Of a stretch of DNA of 64,000 nucleotides, positions 35,430 to 47,528 are shown piece by piece. The notes under the pieces were generated by a model that was not told where the DNA came from, searched no databases, and saw nothing but the letters and a program-made list of their open reading frames with translations. Source of the stretch: Apostichopus japonicus (lineage: Eukaryota > Echinodermata > Holothuroidea > Aspidochirotida > Stichopodidae); assembly GCF_037975245.1 (NCBI RefSeq), contig NC_092566.1, positions 8,476,001 to 8,540,000 of the forward strand. The letters run 5' to 3'. The position numbers and the translations under genes are program-made. Each line of letters opens with the position of its first letter. Positions within the stretch are counted from its first letter, which is position 1.

Positions 35430-35789
35430 CATCAGGGTTGTCGGGAGCCAGTATGAACCCCGAGGACAAATATATAACGCACCCCCCCCTTCCCCCGCCA
35501 CCACTTGGAAGTCTTCATCACTCCTTAATAAAAAACAAATTATTATTGTTCTGTATAATTCTATATCCTATATTCCCGGCCCCGTAGTTGAACCCGACCC
35601 CCGAGCTATATCCCCTTAATGTTACCCCCCCCCCCCCCATCGTAAGACCTGCATTACATGCATTAACCGAGTATGTTGTAGAAAGGAATTGTCAACTACC
35701 TGATAGCAGTGAATGTAATCTATCAGTGGATACAAATAGCGCAGATTAAATTAGGTAACAGACCATAGACATACATCTATAGGCCTAAA
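35430..35789. other. 3' flank of sulfotransferase; C-rich tracts
   Basis: Contains AATAAA at 35,527-35,532, C-runs at 35,482-35,489 and 35,626-35,638, and the left junction of duplication copy B. Confidence 0.6.
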
Positions 35790-36144
35790 TATACATTCGA
35801 CTTTACTTTTTCTAATCTGTTCTTCTCTTTCTTTTTCTAAACTGAGATAAACATATCGTTGCATGATCATATGCCATTTTGCTCCATGGAAATTGTAGTT
35901 ATTGTAAATACACAATATGAAATTCTTCATTTCCCAAATTTTAAATGAAGATATATTTGTATTCTAAAATATATATAAATACGTATATACGTATATACAT
36001 ATATACATATATATATATTAATATTTATATATATTTATTTATATGTATCTATATATATATATTTATATTTATATATATATAATTATATATATATAAGTAT
36101 ATATATATAAATATATATATATATAACTATATATGTATATGCAA

Positions 36145-38195
36145 CGATATCGTACATTGTCATCGATACGAGTCGGTTTGAAATACTATTTCTTCTCGTG
36201 TATTTGTTATATTACTGTAACAATCAAAGGGTGACATTTTAGGCAGGAGTTTAGTCGTCATATGTCATGCAAAAAATCTTTTGAGTTTTCGTATACAACA
36301 TTTCTACAGCTATGCCTGTTAGCAATATATTCGAACTTATCTTGGACTTTGAGCACCAGTTATTTCCATCTGAGTAGTTGGGGGGGGGGAGTTATAAGAG
36401 AAAACGCGGACACTCCGGTCATGTGCTTAGTTCAGATGGTTATGCACTAGAACGATCAATCGAGGTATCATAAGGAGCATTAATATAGTGTTAGGCTACC
36501 ATCACTGTGCACTGTACACATTATTATGGCTGACCTCAAAATTTCGTGTTTTACAACGGACATTAACAAACAAGATAGGCGCACAATATCCCCACAAAAC
36601 GCCCTCAGATTTCTTTCTACCAAAATCAAATTGAAAATGTCTACACCACCCCGCCCCTCCGTCACACCCTCGTTCGGTTAAGGAAGCTTAATATGCCTTA
36701 AAATCTAACTTGCTGGTGCCACCTTGTTGCATCGACGTTGCTGTCAAGTTTGTACATTAATCTGTTAAAAGATATCCCATTTCCTGGCAATACACTCATA
36801 ATGAATTCTGGTCAACTAACGCGACATTTGTCATAAGATTGTCATAAGATATGCTGTGTTGGCGCGATACATTGTCAATACATTTATGATATGTTTACAT
36901 TGGACGCTAACGTCCTTTATTTGCAAAGCTCAAGTGTCTTTATTTGGTGAGTAAATAACTATTTAAATATCTCTATATCCATACGTCCGTATTGGTCTAT
37001 ATACACTGTTGTGGTGCTTAGAATTATTCATATTGTTCGTACCAGTAAGTGAACAAAATTTATGCTTCCACGAGGAAAACGGAGATTTTCTTGGGAAATG
37101 TCAATGTTTCCGCATCATTTGACTATATAACGTGATACTCAATTGCTGCTGACGTCAGTTCGAAAGCTAGGCGTACACTGAGCAGTTAGTGGCGGATACG
37201 AACTACTTTCGTATAGACGGCTTTACAATATAAATGATACTATAACGGTATGTATGTCGTTAGTTCAATATGTTGTAGTGTTTCCACATGCACTCGCGAA
37301 GCTGTCATAACAAAATTTACATTTAATGTTTATATAATTATTATCCGATTTTATTACACGAGCGTTTGTGATTTTGACCTATAAAAAAAAACTTAAAAAA
37401 GAAATAGGCCATCACATTCAACGATGTTCTAATCACCTGGTACTGAAACATGTTTGCTCAGTGAACCGATTTTTTAATTCGTATGAATTCGTATGAATTA
37501 CAGTTTAGAGGGATTTTCCAGTAGCAGGCAACAAGTTATATGGAAAAGAAAAATATTTCACAATGTTAGTTGAATCAATATCTTGTCCATAACTCAAGTC
37601 ATGGTTAATTGATTGATTGAAACCTATTTTGACTGGCTAAACCATCCATTCTTTCCTGGAATGGATCACGTACATCAGTGAAGGCAGTCTGTGGTGTCAT
37701 AAATCGGCAAATGTTCTTCAAAACGTTCAGGTTCCTTCTATAACATGCGTTGTTGATTTGGAATTCAAACTAGTTACATGTGGAATGTTTGCCGCTCAGC
37801 TTTCACGGTTCTCTTATATTTAGTATTTCATTGAAATGTTGCGTTTAAGTCTCATCCGAAAGTGACGCCTGCATTGTGATCCTTACGCTACTCCAAAACA
37901 TGTACCAAACATAGCCTATCTTTGAGCCCAAAAAAAAAGCGTCTCGAATCTTACACATTTAAGCAAACAGGATGAACATTTTCGTCAACAAAATGGCTAA
38001 TTATCCAACGATAAGCCACGCCCATAAACGTTCTTACTTTCACATATGGATTTCATGCAGATAGGTCACGTCCGGTCGCCTCAGTACTGCGCAATACGTG
38101 TGGGAATTCCTGGATAAAACACCGTCTCATATACATTACCAGTATTCAAACGTCTACAATATAAGGAAGTTGTATGTACACAGTACAGTGCTTGT
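36145..38195. other. No gene seen (copy B equivalent of 414-2,458)
   Basis: Collinear with copy A, with scattered substitutions and small indels. No frames are supported. Confidence 0.6.
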
Positions 38196-38197
38196 AT

Positions 38198-38237
<40 letters not shown>

Positions 38238-38751
38238 GAATATTATACAATAAATTGAGCTGCATATTGTCGTTGAAAATATGTTTATTTAGCAAACACT
38301 TATACTGGCTTTCCAATTCGAAATGAAACCTTTTCAAATGTTAAACTGAAAATTACTTTACCAAATTTGTTTAAAAAAAAAACGAAAAACCATGACTAAA
38401 ACCTTCCTCATTAACGTGTTGTCAACCACGTATTACGTCACTCTGTTTCGGACATGACAAGAGTCCTGGACACTGATGGGTCAAATTGAACAACATTTCA
38501 TTTCATATGATTCATGTTTTTTTTTTCTCAGTATACAAAACATAATTTAAATAGTGACAAAGTAATACTGATTAACAAAAATCATTGTACAATGAGAAGG
38601 AAGTGATCTAAAAAACCTTATTAGGCTTAACTAGTAGAACGATCACTCCCGAGTGAAAAAAAAAATAAAGAAAACAAACAAATAAATAAGAAGAGAAGAA
38701 GAAAATAATGCAAGGTATATGAATTAATACCGGTATCTATCTATATCTAGC

Positions 38752-40112
38752 TTGTTTGCATGGACTAGGAAAAACATCACTGGCCAGGGATCTGTTTACA
38801 ATTGAACAAAGGAGAGACATCATTTCAGATTTACTATCCTTAACCAACCATGTTGGTATACAGGGTCAAGACAACAATGTTTAGATGAAAGTCCCGAAAT
38901 TATTTTCACCACCTCGTCTGTAGAAAGTTCACGAAAGTTAGAGAAACCTTCAGCTGCAGTACTGCCATGGTGGTGAGAACCAGAGTAAGATGGTCTAATA
39001 TTCGCCCGGATACATTCGACTTTCTTCTCAAAGTAATGAGCAAAACTGTTCCGGTAAGTCCGTTTCTGGTACATTGTCAGGAAAGCATATTTCCGTTCGG
39101 AGACTATTACGTCAGATACACGGCCGTAGGAGGAGGTGAGGGGTAGGGGGGGGGGGGGTGACGACCAATCCTGCGTCTCTTGAATGGAGCATAACTATCC
39201 AAGAGCTTACTCAGTGAATTGTTATAGTATACAACCTCACTGTCAATGTCTCATTATCGGGAGTGAGAACGGTAAAAGAGCTCGGATTTGAAGGCATCCA
39301 TAGGAAAGTTGCGAAAACGTCGAGAAATGATGTAGGTCTCTTTCGGTGAGGGCTTGGATAAATCCAATGTCGGAAAAGCACAGCATGATGGTCACTGATA
39401 TTGAAATCATGCACTGAAATCCCACTGATTAAATTTTGATCATTTCTATTGATAAGAAGGTCAAGTGAATGACCACCAACATGTGTCGGATCAACAACAT
39501 TTTGTAGAAGATCGAATGTCTTAAGAGTTTGGAGAAAATTAGCAGCCGACGAGTCTTGGAGGTTCTCGACGTGAAAATTGAAGTCCCCACAAATTAGTAT
39601 AGTATCCTCTGTTGTGCAAATATTTTCGAGAAGATAGTGAAATTCTTTGTTGGAATAGTGATAATGTGAGACCGTAAGTTCCGAGATGGGGCAGGACGGT
39701 AAATAGAATACAATCTGAAAGTACAACCCACCCCCACAACGTATGCAGTAGATGGTTCAATTACTGGACTTAAGTCCGCGGAACAGACTACGGCGACCCC
39801 ACCACCTCGAAAGCTTCTACAGAAACGGGATAGTTTAAAAATTGAAAAAGGGTGTTATCTCGTTTACAATTACAGAGTCACTTTCTTGTAACCATGTCTC
39901 CGTGAAGACGGCTATGTCATGGGAACTGTCTGTAATAAAATCATAAATTGTGGTTGTTTATTTCTGACAGATCGGCAGTTCGGTAGACCAAGTTGAATAG
40001 GCATTTGACTATGGTAGATAGTATTGTCATCACGTTTGGTATGAGAACTGCATTGCTTACCACGAAAGCGTAGTAATCCGTTCTCCTGTAAGACACAAAG
40101 GAGAGACCCTTG
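38752..40112 (-). pseudogene. CR1/Jockey-like LINE ORF2 fragment, copy B
   Basis: Same fragment as in copy A. Here the endonuclease core stays open in one frame (39,211-39,726), with TILICGDFNFHVENLQ and DHHAVL, so the GDFN motif is intact in this copy. The linker piece KIISGLSSKHCCLDP and the shared TA frameshift are at about 38,830-38,880. It ends before the catalytic reverse transcriptase motifs. Confidence 0.8.
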
Positions 40113-40339
40113 ACCTACTACTTCAGCAGCTTAGTTCTACTGTACACAATAGTGTCTCCGTGGATTGTCATAGAAACGATGGTACAGAAACACACTAATA
40201 GACGAAACCACAACAGAAAAAACATCAAATGATGTGTGAAACAAACACGAGAAATCACAAAGAAGTACAACGAGCAAAGTTTCGACTCCAATGGCAACAT
40301 CCACGATGTTCATGAAAACTCGAATAATTTATGGAGATA

Positions 40340-40658
40340 AAAAAACGGTGATATTAAGCTGCACGAAGCAGCACCCGCGCGGCAGCTGAGACAGCACCAA
40401 TAGACAATGTACATTAAAAATGATGGCAATACATTAAGAAGATGGTTGAGGAGTTATCTTTACAAATATAACCATAACACCAGCCCCCCCCCCCCCCCGT
40501 CCATACACACACATACTCTCAGGTTGACAAATTTAAGGTATATATCATTAATTTGGATAAGGTATTTCTTTACATTACGTTTAAAAGATGTTTTAGACTT
40601 AGCTTCTTTGAGTGACGTCGGTAGGTTGTTCCAAACTTGTCTGGGAATTACCATAGAC
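40340..40658 (-). pseudogene. 3' tail of a LINE, copy B
   Basis: The minus strand from 40,654 reads VWNNLPTSLKEAKSKTSFKR, the same LINE ORF2 C-terminus as at 4,915, followed by a C13 run. Same head-to-tail relation to the LINE fragment as in copy A. Confidence 0.7.
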
Positions 40659-40735
40659 TAAACTAGAACAAAGCGTTTGTATTCTCCTGTCCTCCCTCTT
40701 CTTTGTCTGTTTATAGATTTGGGGATTTCTACAAG

Positions 40736-43700
40736 ATGGCTGCATCTGTTGTTGCTGACCCTGGTCGAAAGTGTATATTATGTGCGGCAACGAAAACACC
40801 CTTAGAGTCCGACATTAATAGACTACCAACCATAAAACTATCGGAATGTGTAGTTGAAGTAGCTGGAAAATATGTATCTTTCGACCAAGCTACACGAGGA
40901 TACATCGACGAGCATTTCCCAAATCTGGAGACCGATACTTATAAGGTTCCATCAGCATTTGTTTACCAACAGGATGAACGACTGGACTATGTGGTTGATG
41001 AACAAGTTCCAAACCTGTCAAAAGAGATTCAACAGAGTCTGAAGGGACATAATAGCCCCGATGAGGTGTAGTAAAAATATTGCGATAATGTTATTATCAT
41101 CGTAATCAGTCTTGAACTATATATTCTGCGAGAGAGTGGGTTAGGGAGAGATGGGTAATGGGTAGGGATAATTGTGTATTACACGTAATGCAGTATTTCT
41201 AACCCTTTCAAACCAAAAGTATCCAATATTTAGACCCACCTCGAGGGCAGAAATAGTGAATGAAACTACTCTACTGATGGCAACAATGGAAATGGGTATT
41301 CGCTAATAAAAAGATGATAGAATGAAACAGCTCATATTCCTTCCCTAATTTGATGCAGTTGATTTTTTTCAATGATCACAGACAGCAAAAAAAATTATGA
41401 AAAAGACATTGCTAAATAAATGGAAGGAAAGGAATTTCAAAGTAGAAGAAAGACACAAGGGAGTGGGATGGCAATCTGACCACACGTTTTGTTTTAATAG
41501 ATTAACTGTATTCCATTTATTTCAGGTTTGGATATTAGTTTTCCTATTGAACAGAAAACCTTTTCATGTTCTACTTCAGAGGAGCGTTTCAAAAGCAATA
41601 AATTCATTAATTCATTATAGCTAAAGTAATATGTAAAAATTACAGAACTCACAGAATTAAAAGAAAGACATTTGAAATGGGAGACTTCGTCAGTACTATT
41701 AATTTCCTAAAGTTAATTATTCAATTTATTTGTTTATCTTCTAGATTCTGTCAGATAGAAGTCAGAAAGAGGCAGTGGAGAAGATTGCTCGTGCTATTAG
41801 TTTATGGGGAAAGAGTTAAAGAACCAATGTTAGTTTTGAGTGAATTCAAGTTTACTTCCTTTTTGAAACACGTGAAGAAGAAGAAAAAAGAAGATACTAG
41901 ATATGAGGCATTAGAACGTAAAGAAATATGTGACGTCAATGGTGAGCATGATATTGTCGTCATAAACATAAAGTTAGGCGTAATTTTCTTTCAGGTGAAA
42001 TCAGTACCTGAATCGTCTGAACGAACAACGCAACACACGCAACTTAAACGTGCTTTCAAACAAGTAGTCAAAGATATACATGCCATGAAAACAATGAACC
42101 GGGATTTACTTTTCGTTGAATCGCTACCAATGCTAAAGTTTATTGCGGTTCCAAATTTGTCGAATGGATGTCTTATTGATGTCTGTGCGGAACATGATAG
42201 CATCATTTTAAGAAGTGATCAAATAGCTAATGACGATTCATTCAGCAAATGGTGGATGAGCAATGTACAAGAACATTTACAAAGAGAAGACCCTGCGATG
42301 ACAACTTCACAGTATCGAGACCTCTTTGGTCGATATATTGGCCCCGCTTCTTCTGCTAAATATCGCACACGCTCAGACGCCATCAGTAAAGTGGGATCCA
42401 AAGTAAGCAAATTGAAGCTTACTGCAGAACAGGAAGAAATATTAACAAATGCACCGCCATTAAACATTCTTCTTGGAGACTTCGGAACCGGGAAATCTCT
42501 ACTAGTGATCAAGAAGGCCAAGAGTTTGGCAAGCTCTGGTATTGTATACGTCATATCGTTTGCAGCCGTTTCTGATGGCACTGGAAAGGTACGAGAAGAG
42601 GAGGACAACTGTGTGGACTTTCTAAAAGATATGTTGAGTAAAGACGGAACAGGAGCGGAAAATGAGATACACATCACATGCTTTCTCAAACACATTAAGG
42701 ACATTGAAAGCCGCGAAAGTATTAAATTTCCAGAGCTTCCTTTTCAGCTGACACCGGATTTCTTGTGTGCAGTTATTAGGATCACTGTTCAGAGGCATCC
42801 TTCACATACCGTCCATTTCCTACTCGATGAATTACCACTTTGTATTGGTAAATCTAAAGGTGGTTGGAATCATCTGGAAGCGTTCCTCGAGGACAATACA
42901 TCCATGACTGTGTGGATGACTATCTCATGTTGTTCATATGCGTTGAAAAAGGGTGAAGATTTCTCATGTTTATATGAACATCTTCCAGGTTCATTCGAGA
43001 AAAGTATCCTCACGCAATGTATGAGGACATCAAGGAATGGCTTTAAGCTAGTGCAGGCTGTGAGAAAGTTCAAAGGTGATGGGCTTTTTAGTATCACAAA
43101 ACCCGGTAACGCCATTGATGGACCAATCCCAATATGGTACGAATTAACATCCTGCGAATGTCTTCGAACCGGCGAAGACCCTTTGTCGCTTTACGGCTGC
43201 CGTTGCGTTGGTGTCCATAGACTGAAGAACATCTTGCGTTCCATTGGTGGAGGGGATGTTCATGGTATCAATTGGAACGATGTGGCAATAATTCTACATG
43301 ACACTTATCATAAAATGACACAATTTTTGGCAAGAGCGGTAGAAGAGGCTTGTGATTCTTGGAGCATCGATGTCAATTACAAAGTAAGTAGTGTTGCCAA
43401 GCGGTCTGAAGGTCTTGGAACTGCCAACGCAGAGAATGGATCTAAAGGTGCAGTAACGTTAGTTGACTTCTGGAGTTACAAAGGTAATGAAAAGAAAGCC
43501 GTGGTTTACATTGATCCGTATGGTGGACCACTGGTCTGGAATATCACCTCAAGGTGGCATGGATACCAAGACGTAGCAGGAACACTTTCGCGTGCTCTAG
43601 CTCAGATATTTTACGTCACGTGGCCTAAAGAAGAACAAGATGTTTTCTTGCTTGATTTGGATGAATTCTTACATAAGACAGCTCCAACGTCAGTCGATCC

Positions 43701-43863
43701 GTTAGGGATAAATTTTAAAGTTGGAATAGCACGGGGGATCAGAAATGGACGAAGGGGTCATAAATGGGAACACAGGAAGTTCATGGATTACCTGGTTGAA
43801 GAAAACGTTATTACACGGTACGAAGTTCTGCCTTCGTCAATAAGATCCGATCCGATCCTGTAA
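40736..43863 (+). pseudogene. NERD-like nuclease / SF1 helicase-like gene, copy B (double frameshift)
   Basis: Exon 1 (40,736-41,065) is open and keeps the CxLC pair. The intron is 41,066-41,744. Using the ancestral acceptor, exon 2 hits TAA at 41,817-41,819, because GGAATAAAG of copy A has become GTTAAAG (net 2 bp lost). From there to 43,863 the correct frame stays open for about 680 codons, with GDFGTGKS, FLLDEL, CMRTSR and SRALAQIFYVTW all intact. A second loss of 1 bp (CCC to CC near 43,832) replaces the last 20-odd residues with SSIRSDPIL. Two routes could still give protein. One is an alternative acceptor (GTCAG, exon from 41,755), which joins exon 1 in the open frame for a total of about 812 residues. 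The other is the internal ATG at 41,829. One AATAAA downstream has become AATTAA. Either a young pseudogene or a diverged active copy. Confidence 0.75.
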
Positions 43864-45240
43864 AGTTTAAAGGGAAATTCGAAAGGCTAAATTTCAATAC
43901 TTAAACAAATTGCTTAAAGTTTTGTATGTACATCTGAAGGTTAAAACCAAAATCATCATAACATTAATTTCTTTACGGCGAAAATAATATTTTCAAATTT
44001 GGTAATACGTTGTGAATGTATCTGACAACGATATGGTGACGGATGTAACTATGACGAATTGAGCAGTTTGTGTTTCTCGGTACCATAATGAGATCCTGAG
44101 CTAAAAATGATAACAACCAAAAAATCTGCAAGAAACATTGACAGCAAAGCCAGTGAAATTTTGACGAGCGTCTGCCCTGTAATCTTTTAAATTACATTTT
44201 CTGCCACCAGCATATCCCTTTAAATTAACTTGAGAAGTAACTTTCGGTACATTGTATAATCGAGTTACGTTAACTGAAATGACACAATGTCATCAGAAAT
44301 GTTTCAAATATTATGGTTTTCAACTAAGGGCTAAACGTTAAGACTAGATTAAAGATTGGCTTGAGGCAAAATCTGTTTCTTGATATGTAATATGCCAAGA
44401 AAAAAGATTATTTGAGTTCTAGTAACTTTTCTATTGCCCATCTGGTTTTTAAGATTTTCACCTTTAATATTATGCTAAAACTCTGGAATGCTCCTTTAAG
44501 GCTCAATAAATGACGTCGGTTCTTGCAAGTTTAAATGGTAACTTTAATCTATTGTTTTAAATTCTTAAACAAGTGAATGTAATGCATTGCCGTAAAGATA
44601 CTATTTGTGGTCATACAAGTTATATGTTTTCCTATTGAGTTAGTAAGGTTGTATCTGAGTAACTGAGTAACTGACCTAATGTATAATATATGTATTGTTA
44701 CGAAGTCCAGATATTATGGATTGGGGAAACGAACACTATAAAGAAGATAAGGGAGGTATCGTCTTTAAAATGAATCTAATCCGTGTCTCTTGGTAAAAAA
44801 CATATAACTTAGCATAAATGCATTACATACCGGTATACTTAAAGTTAGCTTAAAGACAAAGGTACCTCGGCTACCGCTGGGCTCTTCGTCGGGGTGTCAC
44901 GTCCCAGGGAAGTCGGTGTTCGCTCAAGTGACAGGGCGGTTATGTCTGGAAGCTTCAGGAAGGCGCTTTAAGTAAATATCAGTTCCGGAATTCCGGAATT
45001 CTCTTAAGAGATCAGTACCATGTAAGGTAAATAATAGTTCCAGAAGAAAACGCGAACATGGTGGTGTCCAAAACAGTATTGCTTGGCACAGATTGCTTGG
45101 CATGGTGCAGAAAGGTCGGAACGGAAAGGTGGGTCTTTGTAAGTGCTAGGCAGACATAGTTGTTTTACGTGGCGTGACGTGCAGGCTGGTGCCACTGGGA
45201 GAAGAGAGCGAGCCACTCCTTGCAAACTAATTTATATAAC
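43864..45240. other. 3' flank of copy B gene
   Basis: Collinear with 8,166-9,499. AATAAA is retained at 44,505-44,510. No additional gene seen. Confidence 0.55.
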
Positions 45241-45514
45241 ATTCTCTAAGGTTACTCGACCGTAACTTGGAACTGCACTGATTGTGCTCTACGTGTACAA
45301 ATTACCATAATAATAATACATAACCATTTAAGTCGTATATAACAGCAATTAGCGTAGCAAACCTTTAAAGTAACATGCTGCATCATAACAGTACACATAT
45401 TAAATAATTTATTTATATAATATAAATAAATGTAATGTATGACATAAGTAAAATGAACAACGGAAAACTGAAAGGGAAGTTATAAACAATGGCAAAGAGC
45501 ATAGAAATTTACGG

Positions 45515-45610
45515 TTAGAATTAACGGCATTCGAACCAGTGGCATCTGGATTACAAACCCAGTGCTCGATACCAATTACAATACCCAACATGCATTTCTT
45601 TAGCGCCGTA
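45515..45610 (-). repeat. tRNA-like sequence (SINE head or tRNA pseudogene)
   Basis: The minus strand shows an anticodon arm CTGGGTTTGTAATCCAG (loop TTTGTAA, TGT = Thr-like) and the B box GGTTCGAATGC at about 45,527-45,537. The D-arm and A box (GTAATTGGTATCGAGC) are weaker. The acceptor stem does not pair well. It lies just outside the duplication. Confidence 0.45.
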
Positions 45611-45619
45611 TCAGAGAAC

Positions 45620-46970
45620 ACAGCGCTGTATACAAGAAAAACCGAATTAAAATACACAATACAAAAATAAGAACATTGATATACTACGACATTGAGAATA
45701 CATACACACCTAATATGCGTAGAATCCTAAATATACAAATGATCAAGGTGAAGGTGAGTTTTATGATGGGAATTGAATATTTGAATGGATTTGGCTTCCC
45801 ATGATGTTTCATGGAAGATCATTCCAAAAGCGTCGTGGTACAACTATCTGAAAGCTAGATCATCGTTTACTATACGTGTCTTTGGAATAAAGAGAAGGAG
45901 TTTGTCATACGAGGATCGAGTAGAGTAAGTTGATGTCGCCGGAATAATGAGTTCTGAGAGATAATATGGAGCCAGAGTGCCAGAGAGTGTAAGCACTCTA
46001 CCAATAGAAGTATATCTAGCCCTTAGTTTGGTGGCGATTCCTGTATAGCTAGCTATTTCGTCGCCGGGGGCAAAGGCTAATGGTATGCGTACATGTTAGA
46101 CTAAGTAGCCCAGCCGGTCTAATTGGTGAATCTCCTATTCTTTAAAGGGTAATTTCTCACAAGTTAAACGGGTTATTGAAGTACAGTAGTGATAGCAGTC
46201 TATACAACATGACACAATCACTTTTGTGCCGTAAATATAATAAACTGATATCTGATAAAATTGAGACTGAATTCTGAATTCGGCGAACAATAACAAGATC
46301 CGATTAATGTCGTCAAATTCAATTGTAATATCAGGGACTATCACAGACCAAAAATAAACATTAGGTTCTTGTACAGTGAATAAATAGAAAGTACTCGCAT
46401 TCGGATGAAAGAGTCCTACTAGATTTCCGAAGCTGTACTCGAACATTGACACTCGGTACTCGCATCCCAAAATGCCTTTACATTTTGCGAAAGTTCTTGG
46501 TACGCTTATCAATGTACTCGACCAAATCACTGTTCATGAACTCGGAATTTTCTGACTTGATGTCTTTTCACTCGGCTTTTGTTTCTGGCTTCAGAGGGCA
46601 AAGATTCGGTTCTATTGGACTACATTGCAAACAGACCAGCATATTCAATTGTAGCAATTAAATGAGATTGTAAACAGTTTGCTTTTGGAAAACAGAAAAA
46701 TGATGGCGCTATGTACATTTGAAAAAGGCTTTCCGTGTTAACTTGAAAATCATCGTTTTGTACCCAAAGCACTTACGTAATTGACCGGCAAGTGTACTTT
46801 CTGTTTCAGTTCACATAATGTTTTCCCCCAGAATGACCTTCCGATAAGTTTAATTAGTCAGTTCAGGTTAATTTGTTAATTTTAATATGTCAAATCTTGT
46901 ACTATAGACTAGATCGATTTCAGTACATATATATATCAGATCGGGGGTTTTAAGAGACTTATAAATCCCT
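45620..46970. other. No gene seen
   Basis: A 131-codon minus frame (46,135-46,530) has no ATG until about codon 30 and no recognisable motif, so it is not supported. The rest is AT-rich with nothing identifiable. Confidence 0.45.
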
Positions 46971-46971
46971 G

Positions 46972-47398
46972 GTCAGACTTAAAAACACTCGTATAAACCT
47001 TCATTCTTCGTTGTTGACTATGTCTGTCCTGAATGAAGAAAACTCTATAATGGTCCATATTTAAAAGTAATCCCTGGCCAATTTAATATTATAGTAGTTG
47101 CATATTTAAACATAGCGCCATATACTTAAACAGTCCTTCTCCTTCTCCTTCTCCTTCTCCTTCTCCTTCTCCTTCTCCTTCTCCTTCTCCTTCTCATTCT
47201 CCTTCTCCTTCTCATTCTCCTTCTCCTTCTCCTTCAGTCAGACTTAACAAACACTCGTATATACCTTCATTATTTCGATGTTGACTAACTCTGTCCTGAA
47301 TCATGAAAGATATTAACTGTACAGATTTAACACCAACCCCTGGCCAATCCAATACAGTAGTTGTGTATTTACAGACAGCGCCATCTATTATGAATATT
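46972..47398. repeat. Tandem duplication of about 162 bp split by a (TTCTCC)n array
   Basis: Unit 1 (46,972-47,133) and unit 2 (47,236-47,398) share GTCAGACTTAA, AACACTCGTATA, TTGACTA.. TCTGTCCTGAAT, CCTGGCCAAT and AGCGCCAT in order, with moderate divergence. Between them is a hexanucleotide array of about 17 TTCTCC units (47,134-47,235) with a few TTCTCA variants. Confidence 0.85.
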
Positions 47399-47528
47399 TT
47401 TCTTCTTCCTTAACCTTTCTTATCCGTTTCCTGTTCTCCTTTTTTCTTTTCTATTTCTATTTCCATCTTCTTTCTTTCTTTCTTGTTTTTTCTTCGTTTT
47501 TTTTTTTTTTTTGGGGGGGGGGGGGGGT
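47399..47528. repeat. Polypyrimidine tract ending in T15-G15
   Basis: About 110 bp of T/C-rich sequence, then T15 and G15 (47,498-47,527). It follows duplication unit 2 in the same place as the hexamer array follows unit 1, so both tracts may derive from a pyrimidine tail of the repeated unit. Confidence 0.7.

Larger units (their letters stand above)
35790..45416 (+). repeat. Segmental duplication, copy B
   Basis: This is the second copy of the 1-13,232 segment, about 9.6 kb long and without the 3.56-kb insertion. Its gene is damaged (see the pseudogene entry). The LINE fragment in this copy is less broken than in copy A around the GDFN motif, so the two copies have decayed independently after duplication. 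The left limit is a minimum, because copy A is cut by the window edge. Confidence 0.95.

Noticed and set aside
46135-46530. 131-codon minus frame, possibly secreted
   Set aside because: It opens at GTG with no ATG for about 30 codons and shows no recognisable domain; this length is within chance for 64 kb of AT-rich DNA.
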